Assembly (NCBI GenBank): GCA_024639025.1
Contig: JAHEJF010000044.1
Span: forward strand, 1 to 9,199
Direction of reading: 5' to 3'
Length of the DNA stretch: 9,199 nt
DNA from: Ahrensia sp.
GTDB taxonomy: Bacteria > Pseudomonadota > Alphaproteobacteria > Rhizobiales > Rhizobiaceae
Within the stretch, counting starts at the first letter, position 1, and every line of letters begins with the position of its first letter. Made by a program: the position numbers and the translations under genes. Positions 1-6,584 of this stretch are shown piece after piece. The notes beneath the pieces are model-generated. The model was given only the letters and a program-made list of their open reading frames with translations, did not search any database and had not been told where the DNA came from.

Positions 1-299
1 GGCGCAAAGAAGCCGGTCTGCCTTGCCTCGGCAATAAGGTTCTGGTCGAGACCGAGAACAATATCAGCCTCCGTGTTGCCACCTTCGAGACGAAGGCGGT
101 TAAGCAGTGCCACACCATCTGCCGCTGAAACGAAATTTGCATCGCAACTGCATTCTGCTTCAAAAGCCGCCTCGACCTGTGGTCCTGGACCCCAATCAGC
201 CGTGAAGCTCTCATAGGCGTAGATTGTAACATCTGCCGCCTTTCCTGTTGACGGGTAAAGGACCGCCAAAAGTGCCGCGCCAAAAAGGTAATTCTTCAA
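1..299 (-). CDS. thiB: Thiamine ABC transporter, periplasmic substrate-binding protein (5' part; cut by window edge)
   Basis: Encodes the N-terminal ~99 residues of the periplasmic thiamine/TPP-binding subunit that delivers substrate to the ThiP/ThiQ membrane complex; the rest lies left of the window. The frame starts at a TTG (299-297), not ATG, chosen because a good Shine-Dalgarno (AAGGAG, about 311-306) lies 6 bases upstream and the first ~22 residues form a Sec signal peptide ([19 protein letters not shown], then [11 protein letters not shown]). The mature start [17 protein letters not shown], the CSC near residue 50 and the run [22 protein letters not shown] are what I recognise as ThiB family sequence. 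The identification is supported independently by the TPP riboswitch just upstream in the same orientation. thiP and thiQ would be expected to follow to the left. Regulation: TPP-repressed, probably at translation initiation. Confidence 0.9.
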   Translation of the reverse strand, partial: MKNYLFGAALLAVLYPSTGKAADVTIYAYESFTADWGPGPQVEAAFEAECSCDANFVSAADGVALLNRLRLEGGNTEADIVLGLDQNLIAEARQTGFFA

Positions 300-305
300 A
301 GTTTC

Positions 306-324
306 TCTCCTTGCCAAAACAAGG
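306..324 (-). promoter_or_regulatory. Hairpin overlapping the thiB Shine-Dalgarno (candidate riboswitch expression platform)
   Basis: On the minus strand CCTTG (324-320), a six-base loop TTTTGG and CAAGG (313-309) form a 5-bp stem whose right arm contains most of the AAGGAG ribosome binding site for thiB. It lies 36 bases downstream of the TPP aptamer. Formation of this stem would hide the SD, so it is a plausible OFF structure. The stem is short and its coupling to the aptamer is inferred, not shown. Confidence 0.5.
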
Positions 325-359
325 GAAAAAACACATCGCTGTTGTGAGAAGCGTGCGCC

Positions 360-440
360 TAATCCCTCCGCCGGTCCTAACCGGATCAGGTTCTACGGGT
401 CGGAAGCATCCTCTCAGCAACAAAAATTGCACCCCGTTAG
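360..440 (-). promoter_or_regulatory. TPP riboswitch (THI element) upstream of thiB
   Basis: Read on the minus strand, the conserved thi-box pieces occur in the right order: ACGGGGTGC (437-429), GCTGAGAGG (418-410), ACCCGT (402-397), GAACCTGATC (393-384), then GGTTAGGACC and GGCGGAGGGA (372-363). These are the signature of the thiamine pyrophosphate aptamer, including the CUGAGA pyrimidine-sensor side and the ACCUGAUC plus GGAGGGA pyrophosphate-sensor side. In this phylum such elements usually switch off translation when TPP is bound. I see no T-run terminator between the aptamer and thiB, so translational control is the better inference here. Confidence 0.95.
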
Positions 441-450
441 ACAGTCATTG

Positions 451-478
451 AGATAACACTGTGTAGTGCCGGCTTCAA
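451..478 (-). promoter_or_regulatory. Candidate promoter for thiB
   Basis: On the minus strand TTGAAG (478-473) is followed after 16 bases by TTATCT (456-451). This gives a sigma-70-like pair placed so that transcription would begin just upstream of the TPP aptamer, around 445. The matches are partial (-35 TTGA kept, -10 four of six), so this is a positional prediction only. Confidence 0.35.
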
Positions 479-488
479 GAGCCAAGCC

Positions 489-508
489 ATGCTGTCACAT
501 TGCAGCAT
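489..508. repeat. Inverted repeat upstream of the thiamine kinase gene
   Basis: ATGCTG (489-494) and CAGCAT (503-508) form perfect 6-bp arms around an 8-base spacer, 27 bases upstream of the kinase ATG. A second repeat lies just left of it: GGCTT (471-475) and AAGCC (484-488), also with an 8-base spacer. They could be operators or chance structures in the divergent intergenic region; no regulator is identifiable. Confidence 0.3.
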
Positions 509-534
509 CGCTTCTGGCCGCGTAAGAAAATTTC

Positions 535-1185
535 ATGACAAATCACGAACACATACTGATACTGCTCGACGGAACCGCTCACCGCGAACCATGGATATCC
601 GACATCGCAAAGCAGGCCTATATTATCGCGGCCGATGGCGGAATCCGGCACGCGGACCTGCTGGGTGTCAGACCCGACTTATGGATCGGCGATTTTGATT
701 CTAGCAGTGTTGATATGCACGAAACTTACCCAGAAATCCCAAAATCTGAGTATGCCGCCGACAAGATCAAATCCGATGGTGAATTGGCAATCGAAGAAGC
801 GCTCTCGTTCAATCCGGCTCAGATCACGTTGCTGGGCGCGCTGGGTGGCGAGCGAACCGACCATAGCCTGTTTAATATTCTGGGTGCGCTGCGCTTTGCG
901 CATCAACACCCGTCTTGCAAATTTGTGCTTGTTGGAGATCGCCAAACAGCAATGCCATTGGTGCCGGGCAAGCGCCTTGAAATTTCGCCCCGCCACGGCT
1001 CGATCTTGTCAATTGTCCCGTTTTCTCAACTGCACGGATTGACGATCACAGGTGTGCGCTGGCCGCTGAATTCGGTAGAGGTCGAGCTTGGGTCAACCCA
1101 CACGCTGTCCAATGTCATTGATTCACAAGCTCACGTTGAGTTGGCCGGTGGCCTTGCAATTGCCATAGTGCAAATAAAAGATTGA
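535..1185 (+). CDS. Thiamine pyrophosphokinase (thiamine diphosphokinase, TPK/ThiN family)
   Basis: Cytoplasmic enzyme of 216 residues that transfers pyrophosphate from ATP to thiamine, giving TPP directly. Visible family motifs in order: ADGG (33-36), DLWIGDFDS (48-56, metal and pyrophosphate binding), ADKIKSDGELA (75-85, where relatives more often carry TD rather than SD), GALGGERTDH (101-110), and the C-terminal thiamine-binding part with GLTITGVRWPL (168-178) and LGSTHTLSN (185-193). Length fits the family (about 210-225). ATG 535 is the first start after an in-frame TAA at 523, but there is no convincing Shine-Dalgarno before it. The gene is divergent from thiB, so import of thiamine and its activation sit together. 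The symbol varies between organisms (thiN, tpk, thi80), so I leave it blank. The TPP riboswitch faces thiB only and would not control this gene. Confidence 0.92.
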   Translation: MTNHEHILILLDGTAHREPWISDIAKQAYIIAADGGIRHADLLGVRPDLWIGDFDSSSVDMHETYPEIPKSEYAADKIKSDGELAIEEALSFNPAQITLLGALGGERTDHSLFNILGALRFAHQHPSCKFVLVGDRQTAMPLVPGKRLEISPRHGSILSIVPFSQLHGLTITGVRWPLNSVEVELGSTHTLSNVIDSQAHVELAGGLAIAIVQIKD

Positions 1186-1286
1186 TCTGAAGGGATTAAT
1201 ATTGGCACACTGCTTGTGTGTAGAATCGCATAGTTTGAGACGGAACGCTCAGTATTCTGGTTCTCAGGCAATCAAAGGAGACTGAT

Positions 1287-1553
1287 ATGAAGAAAATATC
1301 TGCAACAATCGCCGCATTGGCGCTCGCAGGTTCTGTCGCAACAGGCTGCACGACAGCTGACACCAATGCCGGCCTTGTGGGTGCAGGTGTTGGTACAGCA
1401 GCTGCTGTAATTGCGGGCGGCAACACAGAAGCAATCTTGCTATCAGCTGCAGCCGGTGCTGCTGCAGGTGTTGTCATTGGCCGCGTGGCGCAAAACAGCA
1501 ATGAATGCTACTACTCCAATGGACGCGGCGGATATTACAGAGCGCGTTGCTGA
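1287..1553 (+). CDS. Small predicted lipoprotein with glycine-zipper-like region
   Basis: An 88-residue protein with a strong ribosome binding site (AAAGGAG, 1275-1281, 5 bases before ATG). The N-terminus has Lys-Lys, a hydrophobic stretch and a Cys at position 21 in the context SVATGC, a lipobox-like signal peptidase II site (Ala rather than the usual Leu/Val at -3). Residues about 29-66 are rich in Gly/Ala with spaced glycines (GLVGAGVGTAAAVIAGG, then AAAGAAAGVVIG), resembling glycine-zipper segments of small outer-membrane lipoproteins. The tail NECYYSNGRGGYYRARC has aromatic residues and two Cys that could form a disulfide. It is a single-gene unit: the upstream gene ends about 100 bases away and a strong terminator follows. 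Precise function unknown; an envelope role is inferred. Confidence 0.8.
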   Translation: MKKISATIAALALAGSVATGCTTADTNAGLVGAGVGTAAAVIAGGNTEAILLSAAAGAAAGVVIGRVAQNSNECYYSNGRGGYYRARC

Positions 1554-1575
1554 TCTGAATCTTCAAATTTTTAAG

Positions 1576-1612
1576 ACCCGCCCTTGCTCAAAAGCAGTTG
1601 GGCGGGTTTTTT
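1576..1612 (+). terminator. Rho-independent terminator after the lipoprotein gene
   Basis: ACCCGCCC (1576-1583) pairs perfectly with GGGCGGGT (1600-1607). Inside it a second short stem, TGCT (1585-1588) with AGCA (1593-1596), closes a CAAA loop. A run of six T (1607-1612) follows. It starts 23 bases after the lipoprotein stop codon and separates it from uup. Confidence 0.92.
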
Positions 1613-1669
1613 ATGCCTTGATTTAACTCCACCCGCACGCCAAATCGTTGGCAGCATGTGTTGGATCAA

Positions 1670-3490
1670 ATGGCAATCTCACCTCCACTTTTAAGACTCG
1701 AAGACATTTCTCTCACCTTTGGGGGAACACCTCTCATAGGGCACGCCAGTTTTTCTGTGCATGCAGGTGACCGCATTGCGCTGATCGGACGCAATGGTTC
1801 AGGAAAGTCCACACTGCTGAAAATTTCCGCTGGCATTGTCGAAGCCAGCTCCGGAGAGGTGACCAGCGATCGGAGCGCAACTATTCGTTACCTGGATCAA
1901 TCCCCCGACATGAGCGGATTTGAGACGATCGGCGACTATATAAGTCAAGGCTTGGGACCCATGGATAACCCACACCGCGTGAGCTATCTCGCCCAGGAGT
2001 TGGGACTGGATGAAACACGTTCGCCACACGGACTTTCTGGCGGCGAAGCACGACGTGCTGCGCTGGCGCGCGTATTAGCGCCGCAACCGGACATCTTGTT
2101 GCTGGATGAGCCGACCAACCATTTGGATTTGCCTGCCATCGAATGGTTGGAAGCTGAACTCATGCGGAGCAAATCTGCGCTGGTTCTGATTTCGCACGAT
2201 CGGCGTTTCCTGGCCAACATCACGCGTAAAACCTTGTGGCTCGATCGCGGCAAATTGCGTGAACACGGACAGGGCTTTTCGAAATTTGAAGACTGGCGCG
2301 ATAAACTACTCGAAGAAGAAGAACTGGAGCACCACAAGCTTGGTCGAAAAATTGTGCGCGAAGAGCACTGGATCACGCATGGCGTGTCGGGTCGGCGAAA
2401 ACGCAACATGCGACGACTGGGAGAATTGAACCAGCTCAAAGCCCAGTTCAGAGAGCACCAACGCCCCGAGGGGGTCGCCAAGATTCAGACCGGCGATGGG
2501 CGCGCAAGCGGCAAACTGGTCATTGAAGCACAGGGATTGTCCAAATCGTTTGCTGACAAGACGCTGGTGCGTGACTTCTCGCTGCGCATACACCGCGGAG
2601 ACTGCATTGGTTTTGTCGGCCCCAATGGCATAGGCAAAACAACGCTGATCAATATGTTGATCGGTCATCTGGAGCCCGATGAAGGCAAGCTAAGGCATGG
2701 CGTGAACCTCGATATTGCCATTCTTGATCAACGGCGCGATGCCCTGAACCCCGATGAAACGCTGGAAAACTTCCTGACCGATGGCAGCGGGCAAAGCCTC
2801 GTGGTCGATGGCAAAAGCCGACATGTTTCATCATACATGAAGGACTTTCTGTTCAAACCGGAGCAGGCGCGAACACCGATCCGCGAACTGTCCGGCGGTG
2901 AGAAAGCCAGGCTGTTGCTGGCAAAACTTTTGGCCCGCTCCAACAACATGTTGGTGCTCGATGAACCAACCAATGATCTCGACATGGAAACGCTGGACCT
3001 GCTGCAAGAGATGATTGCGGACTTTGACGGCACCGTGTTGTTGGTCAGCCACGACCGTGACTTTCTGGACAGGACGGTCAATGCGATCATTGCGCCTGAG
3101 CTAGATCATCCGGGTCGGTGGACCGTATTTGCGGGTGGCTACACGGACATGAAAGCGCAACAAGGTTTGGCTACGCCGCCCAAGAGAACCGACCGAAAGC
3201 CAACAAGGACGCAATCCGCTGAAGCGCCAATACCAAAGCCGGCAAACAGCAAGGCCAAATTGTCCTACAATCAGAAGTACGCGTTGGAAACACTGCCAGG
3301 CAAGCTTGAAGACGCGGCGGCTCGGATCGCAGAACTTGAAACCCAGCTCGCGGATTCGGACTTTTTCACCAGGGATCCGGCAAGCTTCAACGAAGCAGCA
3401 CAAAAACTCGAAGAACTGCAAGACGAGCGCGCTCAGATGGAAGAAAAATGGCTTGAGCTGGAAATGCTGCGCGAAGAGCTTGAGCGCTGA
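1670..3490 (+). CDS. uup: ABC-F family ATPase, Uup-like
   Basis: Soluble ATPase with two ABC domains and no membrane segment. ABC-F proteins act on ribosomes; Uup in E. coli is also linked to DNA branch processing and precise transposon excision. Counting from ATG 1670 (606 residues): first Walker A GRNGSGKST (40-48), signature LSGGE (122-126), Walker B LLLDEP (143-148), switch His 176. An inter-domain linker rich in charged residues spans about 205-270 (LLEEEELEHHKLGRK, SGRRKRNMRR). The second Walker A is GPNGIGKTT (317-325), signature LSGGE (407-411), Walker B VLDEP (429-433), His 461. A Lys/Pro-rich stretch (about 505-535) leads to a charged C-terminal coiled coil (about 540-606), the Uup hallmark. 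GTG 1658 and TTG 1661 are also in frame, but ATG 1670 (MAISPPLLRLEDISLTFGG) best matches the family start. No good SD precedes any of them. Confidence 0.9.
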   Translation: MAISPPLLRLEDISLTFGGTPLIGHASFSVHAGDRIALIGRNGSGKSTLLKISAGIVEASSGEVTSDRSATIRYLDQSPDMSGFETIGDYISQGLGPMDNPHRVSYLAQELGLDETRSPHGLSGGEARRAALARVLAPQPDILLLDEPTNHLDLPAIEWLEAELMRSKSALVLISHDRRFLANITRKTLWLDRGKLREHGQGFSKFEDWRDKLLEEEELEHHKLGRKIVREEHWITHGVSGRRKRNMRRLGELNQLKAQFREHQRPEGVAKIQTGDGRASGKLVIEAQGLSKSFADKTLVRDFSLRIHRGDCIGFVGPNGIGKTTLINMLIGHLEPDEGKLRHGVNLDIAILDQRRDALNPDETLENFLTDGSGQSLVVDGKSRHVSSYMKDFLFKPEQARTPIRELSGGEKARLLLAKLLARSNNMLVLDEPTNDLDMETLDLLQEMIADFDGTVLLVSHDRDFLDRTVNAIIAPELDHPGRWTVFAGGYTDMKAQQGLATPPKRTDRKPTRTQSAEAPIPKPANSKAKLSYNQKYALETLPGKLEDAAARIAELETQLADSDFFTRDPASFNEAAQKLEELQDERAQMEEKWLELEMLREELER

Positions 3491-3531
3491 GAAAAGCTGC
3501 CCATGCGCGTGGTGCTCAATTGCCTGCAACG

Positions 3532-3566
3532 AAAAAAGGGCGGCCTGAACAGCCGCCCTTTGTTTG
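3532..3566. terminator. Bidirectional terminator between uup and phbB
   Basis: AAAGGGCGGC (3535-3544) and GCCGCCCTTT (3552-3561) form a perfect 10-bp stem with a 7-base loop. On the plus strand it is followed by TTTGTTT, and on the minus strand by six T (3537-3532), so it can end both uup and the convergent phbAB transcript. The minus-strand T-run is the better one. Confidence 0.9.
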
Positions 3567-3582
3567 ATCTCAACTGTTTCTT

Positions 3583-4308
3583 TTACGAGAAGAACTGTGC
3601 GCCATTGGCCGAAATTGTCGAACCGTTGATGAAGCCCGCGTCATCACTGGCAAGGAAGGTTACGCAGCGCGCAATCTCTTCTGGTTCACCCAAACGTCCG
3701 GCAGGAATTTGCGGGATGATTTTGCTGTTCAGAACTTCTTCGGGAATGGCACGAACCATTTCAGTACCGATATACCCTGGACAAATCGCATTGGCCGTAA
3801 TGCCAGCACGCGCGCCTTCTTGCGCAAGTGATTTAACAATACCAAGATCACCTGCTTTGGTTGCCGCATAATTGACCTGACCAAACTGACCTTTTTGGCC
3901 ATTGATCGAAGAAATCACGATAACCCGACCAAATTTGCGTTCCCGCATGCCTGGCCAAACCGGATGTACTGTATTGAAAACGCCCGTGAGGTTCGTGTCG
4001 ATCACGTCCTTCCATTGGTCTGGTGACATTTTATGAAATGGAGCGTCACGGGTGATACCCGCATTGGCGACGACAATTTCAATCGGCCCAAGATCCGCTT
4101 CAACCTGCTCAATACCTGCTTTGGATGCATCGTAATCTGCGACGTTCCACTTATAGGTTTTGATGCCTGTTTCAGCCGTGAAGGCCGCAGCCTTCTCATC
4201 ATTGCCGGCATAGGTTGCAGCGACGTTGTACCCCTCGGCTTTAAGCGCTTTTGAAATGGCCTCACCAATTCCGCGCGATCCTCCGGTGACCAATGCTACT
4301 CTCGACAT
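3583..4308 (-). CDS. phbB: Acetoacetyl-CoA reductase (NADPH-dependent, SDR family)
   Basis: Reduces acetoacetyl-CoA to (R)-3-hydroxybutyryl-CoA, the second step of polyhydroxybutyrate synthesis, in the cytoplasm. The 241-residue length is typical for PhbB/PhaB. The classical short-chain dehydrogenase motifs are complete: TGGSRGIG (8-15, cofactor), NAG (82-84), Asn106 in DTNLTGVF, Ser133/134 in ISSINGQKGQFGQ, and the catalytic Tyr147 and Lys151 in NYAATKAG. The string SSINGQKGQFGQ is what separates acetoacetyl-CoA reductases from the closely related FabG, where it is normally different. ATG 4308 has a near-perfect SD, GGAGGA (4320-4315), 6 bases upstream. It lies 77 bases downstream of phbA, same strand, almost certainly one operon, and is followed by a strong terminator. 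The synthase gene phaC is not in the window. The equivalent name is phaB. Confidence 0.95.
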   Translation of the reverse strand: MSRVALVTGGSRGIGEAISKALKAEGYNVAATYAGNDEKAAAFTAETGIKTYKWNVADYDASKAGIEQVEADLGPIEIVVANAGITRDAPFHKMSPDQWKDVIDTNLTGVFNTVHPVWPGMRERKFGRVIVISSINGQKGQFGQVNYAATKAGDLGIVKSLAQEGARAGITANAICPGYIGTEMVRAIPEEVLNSKIIPQIPAGRLGEPEEIARCVTFLASDDAGFINGSTISANGAQFFS

Positions 4309-4342
4309 TCATATTCCTCCAAAAATTACTTTATCCATTTGT

Positions 4343-4373
4343 CGGCGACAACACTTCAGGAGTATCGTCGCCG
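4343..4373 (-). repeat. Stem-loop in the phbA-phbB intergenic gap
   Basis: CGGCGAC (4343-4349) and GTCGCCG (4367-4373) are perfect 7-bp inverted arms around a 17-base loop. They lie between the phbA stop (4386) and the phbB ribosome binding site (4320-4315). No T-run directly follows on the minus strand; a TTTTT occurs later, next to the phbB SD. This makes an mRNA-stability or partial-attenuation element more likely than a full terminator. The functional claim is inference. Confidence 0.45.
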
Positions 4374-4385
4374 CAAAATCGTTCA

Positions 4386-5561
4386 TCAGTCGCGTTCAAC
4401 ACACAGAGCAACGCCCATACCGCCGCCAATACACAAAGTCGCAAGCCCCTTTTTGGCGTCACGACGTTGCATTTCAAATAGCAGTGTATTGAGAACGCGA
4501 GCACCGGAGGCGCCAACCGGGTGACCAATGGCAATTGCGCCACCATTCACATTCACGATGTCCGAGCTCCAGCCCATATCCTTGTTCACAGCACAAGCCT
4601 GAGCAGCAAATGCCTCATTTGCCTCAACCAAATCAAGATCGGAAACCGACCAACCAGCTTTTTCAAGCGCCTTGCGCGATGCGGGGATCGGTCCTGTGCC
4701 CATGATGGCAGGATCAACACCGGCGGTGGCCCAGGAAACGATCCGGCCCAGCGGCTTCACGCCACGCTTTTCAGCTTCCGCTGCGCTCATCAACACTGTT
4801 GCGGCCGCACCATCATTGATGCCTGAAGCGTTGGCTGCGGTAACCGTGCCTTCCTTGTCAAAAGCTGGACGCAGTTTTGAAATCCCATCAACGGTCACAC
4901 CATGTTTGATGTACTCATCATCTTCGACAACAGTCTCGCCCTTGCGGGTTTTCACAACATGCGGAACAATTTCATCTTTGAACTTGCCAGCCTTCTGTGC
5001 GGCCTCGGCCTTGTTTTGAGAGGCGGCCGCAAACTCATCCTGGTCCAAACGCGACAACTGCCACTGCTTGGCAACATTCTCAGCCGTGTTACCCATATGA
5101 TAGCCGTTAAACGCATCGGTAAGGCCATCTTTGAGCATTGTATCGACCATTTTGTAGTCGCCCATTTTCACGCCGCCACGTAGATGTTGGCAGTGCGGCG
5201 CCATAGACATGCTTTCCTGACCGCCTGCGACAACGATATTTGCATCACCAGTTGCAATTTGCTGCATGCCTAGCGCCACCGCACGCAGTCCCGAACCGCA
5301 TAGCTGGTTCAGGCCAAAGGCGGTCGCTTCCTGCGGGATGCCTGCACTCATGGCCGCAATCCGCGCAGGATTCTGACCGGTTCCCGCAGTCAGGATCTGA
5401 CCCATGATCACTTCATCAACATCCTTGGGGTCAACGCCGGCACGCTCAAGTGCACCTTTGATGGCTGTTGCGCCCAATTCATGAGCCGGCACATTGGCAA
5501 ATGCGCCCAGAAATGACCCCACGGGCGTGCGTGCGGCACTGGCAATAACAATAGGCTCCAT
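4386..5561 (-). CDS. phbA: Acetyl-CoA acetyltransferase (beta-ketothiolase)
   Basis: Condenses two acetyl-CoA to acetoacetyl-CoA, the first step of PHB synthesis; the reaction also runs in reverse in ketone-body use. Counting from ATG 5561 gives 391 residues, the standard length for biosynthetic thiolases. All catalytic landmarks are present: Cys88 in [11 protein letters not shown] (acyl-enzyme nucleophile), NEAFA at 315-319, His347 in GHPVGASG, and Cys377 in CIGGGMG (base). An in-frame TTG at 5582 would add seven residues, but ATG 5561 is preferred: it begins [15 protein letters not shown] like relatives and has AAAGGG (5573-5568) 6 bases upstream. It is first in an operon with phbB and divergent from phaR, a layout common in Alphaproteobacteria. 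Expected to be repressed by PhaR. Equivalent name phaA. Confidence 0.96.
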   Translation of the reverse strand: MEPIVIASAARTPVGSFLGAFANVPAHELGATAIKGALERAGVDPKDVDEVIMGQILTAGTGQNPARIAAMSAGIPQEATAFGLNQLCGSGLRAVALGMQQIATGDANIVVAGGQESMSMAPHCQHLRGGVKMGDYKMVDTMLKDGLTDAFNGYHMGNTAENVAKQWQLSRLDQDEFAAASQNKAEAAQKAGKFKDEIVPHVVKTRKGETVVEDDEYIKHGVTVDGISKLRPAFDKEGTVTAANASGINDGAAATVLMSAAEAEKRGVKPLGRIVSWATAGVDPAIMGTGPIPASRKALEKAGWSVSDLDLVEANEAFAAQACAVNKDMGWSSDIVNVNGGAIAIGHPVGASGARVLNTLLFEMQRRDAKKGLATLCIGGGMGVALCVERD

Positions 5562-5656
5562 AATTTTCCCTTTCTGCTCCAACTTGAAAGCTGGATTTAT
5601 GTAATGCTTGGGCGCTTTTCAACGCCGAAATTTCACCCTAACGCAACCCAACATAT

Positions 5657-5673
5657 TGGCAACGTAATTGCCA
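5657..5673. promoter_or_regulatory. Palindrome TGGCAA-N5-TTGCCA in the phbA leader region
   Basis: Perfect 6-bp arms at 5657-5662 and 5668-5673 with a 5-base centre (CGTAA). The symmetry is that of a dimeric regulator site. It lies about 100 bases upstream of the phbA ATG and downstream of the predicted phbA promoter. Regulator unknown; PhaR is one candidate. Confidence 0.45.
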
Positions 5674-5680
5674 GCCGATA

Positions 5681-5701
5681 TTTGTGCTCCGGGCGCACAA
5701 A
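5681..5701. promoter_or_regulatory. 21-bp near-perfect palindrome between phbA and phaR (candidate PhaR operator)
   Basis: TTTGTGC (5681-5687) mirrors GCACAAA (5695-5701), and the CC/GG inside also pair around a central G at 5691, so only one base pair (5688/5694) breaks a 21-bp dyad. It would cover the expected start of phbA transcription, given the -10 at 5712-5707. PhaR proteins are known to bind TGC/GCA-rich dyads near phasin and pha genes, from memory of work on Paracoccus and Ralstonia, and this dyad has a TGC...GCA core. The site itself is seen; the identity of its binder is inferred. Confidence 0.55.
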
Positions 5702-5706
5702 GGCAA

Positions 5707-5721
5707 ATTATATGCGCCGCA
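5707..5721 (-). promoter_or_regulatory. Candidate phbA -10 box with overlapping TGC-N3-GCA element
   Basis: On the minus strand TATAAT (5712-5707) is a perfect -10 hexamer, but no good -35 is found 15-19 bases upstream. Directly upstream, TGCGCCGCA (5713-5721) is a TGC-N3-GCA dyad. GCACAAA occurs both here (5719-5725) and in the 21-bp palindrome (5695-5701), a 24-base direct spacing. A poor -35 and adjacent dyads fit a regulated promoter. Confidence 0.4.
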
Positions 5722-5733
5722 CAAAAAATCACT

Positions 5734-5762
5734 TTGATATCGGTCAATTACCGCGTTAGGAT
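5734..5762 (+). promoter_or_regulatory. Candidate phaR promoter
   Basis: TTGATA (5734-5739) is followed after 17 bases by TAGGAT (5757-5762), a sigma-70-like pair with five of six and four of six matches. Transcription would start near 5770, leaving a leader of about 50 bases before the phaR ATG. The -35 lies within TTGA-N6-TCAA (5734-5747), another short dyad. Confidence 0.35.
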
Positions 5763-5822
5763 AATTGAACAACAAAAACGGTGCCTTGGGAACGTAGCTT
5801 TTAGTTGCGGTAAGGAAAATAT

Positions 5823-6434
5823 ATGGCCAAAGACAGCGACGAAACGACGATCATAAAAAAATATGCAAATCGGCGGCTCTACAACACCGGCACCAGCACC
5901 TACGTAACGCTTGAAGATCTGGCCACCATGGTGAAAGACAAGGAGGATTTCACCGTCAAGGATGCCAAGTCCGGCGAAGATATTACTCATTCCGTTCTGA
6001 CACAGATTATTTTTGAGCAAGAGGCCAAAACAGGCCAGACCATGTTGCCTGTATCGGTTCTCAGGCAACTGATTTCCTTCTATGGCGATCAGATGCAGAT
6101 GGTTGTGCCCAGCTATCTCGAACACTCAATGGCAGCTTTCGCTCAAGAGCAAAGTCATCTCAAGGAGCAGATGGCGTCCATGGTAGGCAAGTCGCCAATT
6201 GACGTCATGGCTTCCAGCAACGAAATGCTGCAGGAGCAAACCCAGCGCAACATGGAAATGTTCCAAAACGCCATGCGCGTCTTCAATCCGTTTTTGCCAC
6301 AAGGTCAGAACGAAAATCCGGACGCCGAAACTGAGCCGCCCACCGACGAGAGTGAGAGTTCAGATAAAGACGATCTGGCGTCCATGCGCGATCAGATTGC
6401 GCAAATGCAGCGCAAGCTCGACTCGATGGAGTGA
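5823..6434 (+). CDS. phaR: Polyhydroxyalkanoate synthesis repressor PhaR
   Basis: A 203-residue transcriptional repressor that binds both DNA and PHB polymer: when granules form, PhaR is drawn off its operators and target genes are expressed. The N-terminal DNA-binding domain (about residues 9-70) is unmistakable: IIKKYANRRLYNTGTSTYVTL, then EDLATMVKDKEDFTVKDAKSG and DITHSVLTQIIFEQE. The PHB-accumulation domain follows (about 72-115, LPVSVLRQLISFYGDQMQMVVPSYLE). A Met/Gln-rich helix spans 115-150, an acidic linker 163-184, and a short coiled coil (187-203) ends the protein. AAGGA (5812-5816) lies 6 bases before ATG 5823. The gene is divergent from phbA; the shared gap holds palindromes that would suit repression and autoregulation. 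No phasin gene is in the window. Also called AniA in some rhizobia. Confidence 0.95.
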   Translation: MAKDSDETTIIKKYANRRLYNTGTSTYVTLEDLATMVKDKEDFTVKDAKSGEDITHSVLTQIIFEQEAKTGQTMLPVSVLRQLISFYGDQMQMVVPSYLEHSMAAFAQEQSHLKEQMASMVGKSPIDVMASSNEMLQEQTQRNMEMFQNAMRVFNPFLPQGQNENPDAETEPPTDESESSDKDDLASMRDQIAQMQRKLDSME

Positions 6435-6529
6435 GCCGCCTCCGCGGACGATTGTTAGCGCAGCGGCAATACACCTTCTCTTTCTGGACACATGCCAATC
6501 TGTTCGAAACCGGTCTATCTTGTGATTGA

Positions 6530-6543
6530 ACTGTTTACACAGT
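6530..6543. repeat. Short inverted repeat upstream of the HbpS-like gene
   Basis: ACTGT (6530-6534) and ACAGT (6539-6543) form 5-bp arms around TTAC, 42 bases before the ATG at 6585. It could be an operator near the promoter of that gene. The rest of the 150-base gap after phaR holds weak GC hairpins (for example CCGC-CTCC-GCGG, 6436-6447) without a T-run, so no clear phaR terminator is visible. Confidence 0.3.
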
Positions 6544-6584
6544 GGATCAGGTGACCCACATCCATTCAGCTAAGAGGTATTCTA

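Noticed and set aside
248..451. Short open frames over the riboswitch on both strands (211-432 minus, 248-451 plus)
   Set aside because: The region is explained by the structured TPP riboswitch and the thiB start. The minus-strand frame is not in the thiB frame and has no family resemblance.
635..1042. Alternative plus-strand frame within the thiamine kinase gene
   Set aside because: The overlapping frame encodes all TPK motifs; this one shows no domain and no ribosome binding site.
1206..1220. CACAC-TGCTT-GTGTG hairpin after the thiamine kinase gene
   Set aside because: Five weak base pairs with no T-run; not supported as a terminator, and no promoter for the lipoprotein gene could be placed with confidence nearby.
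1984..2481. 165-codon open frame on the minus strand opposite uup
   Set aside because: Ser/Arg-rich translation with a poly-Ser run mirroring the GAA-rich coding strand; shadow of uup.
3101..3529. 142-codon open frame on the minus strand opposite the end of uup
   Set aside because: It lies inside a clear ABC-F gene, its product is unlike any family I know, and it runs through the coiled-coil coding region; a shadow frame.
5562..5582. TTG at 5582 as the phbA start
   Set aside because: ATG 5561 has the better-spaced SD and gives the family-typical N-terminus and length.
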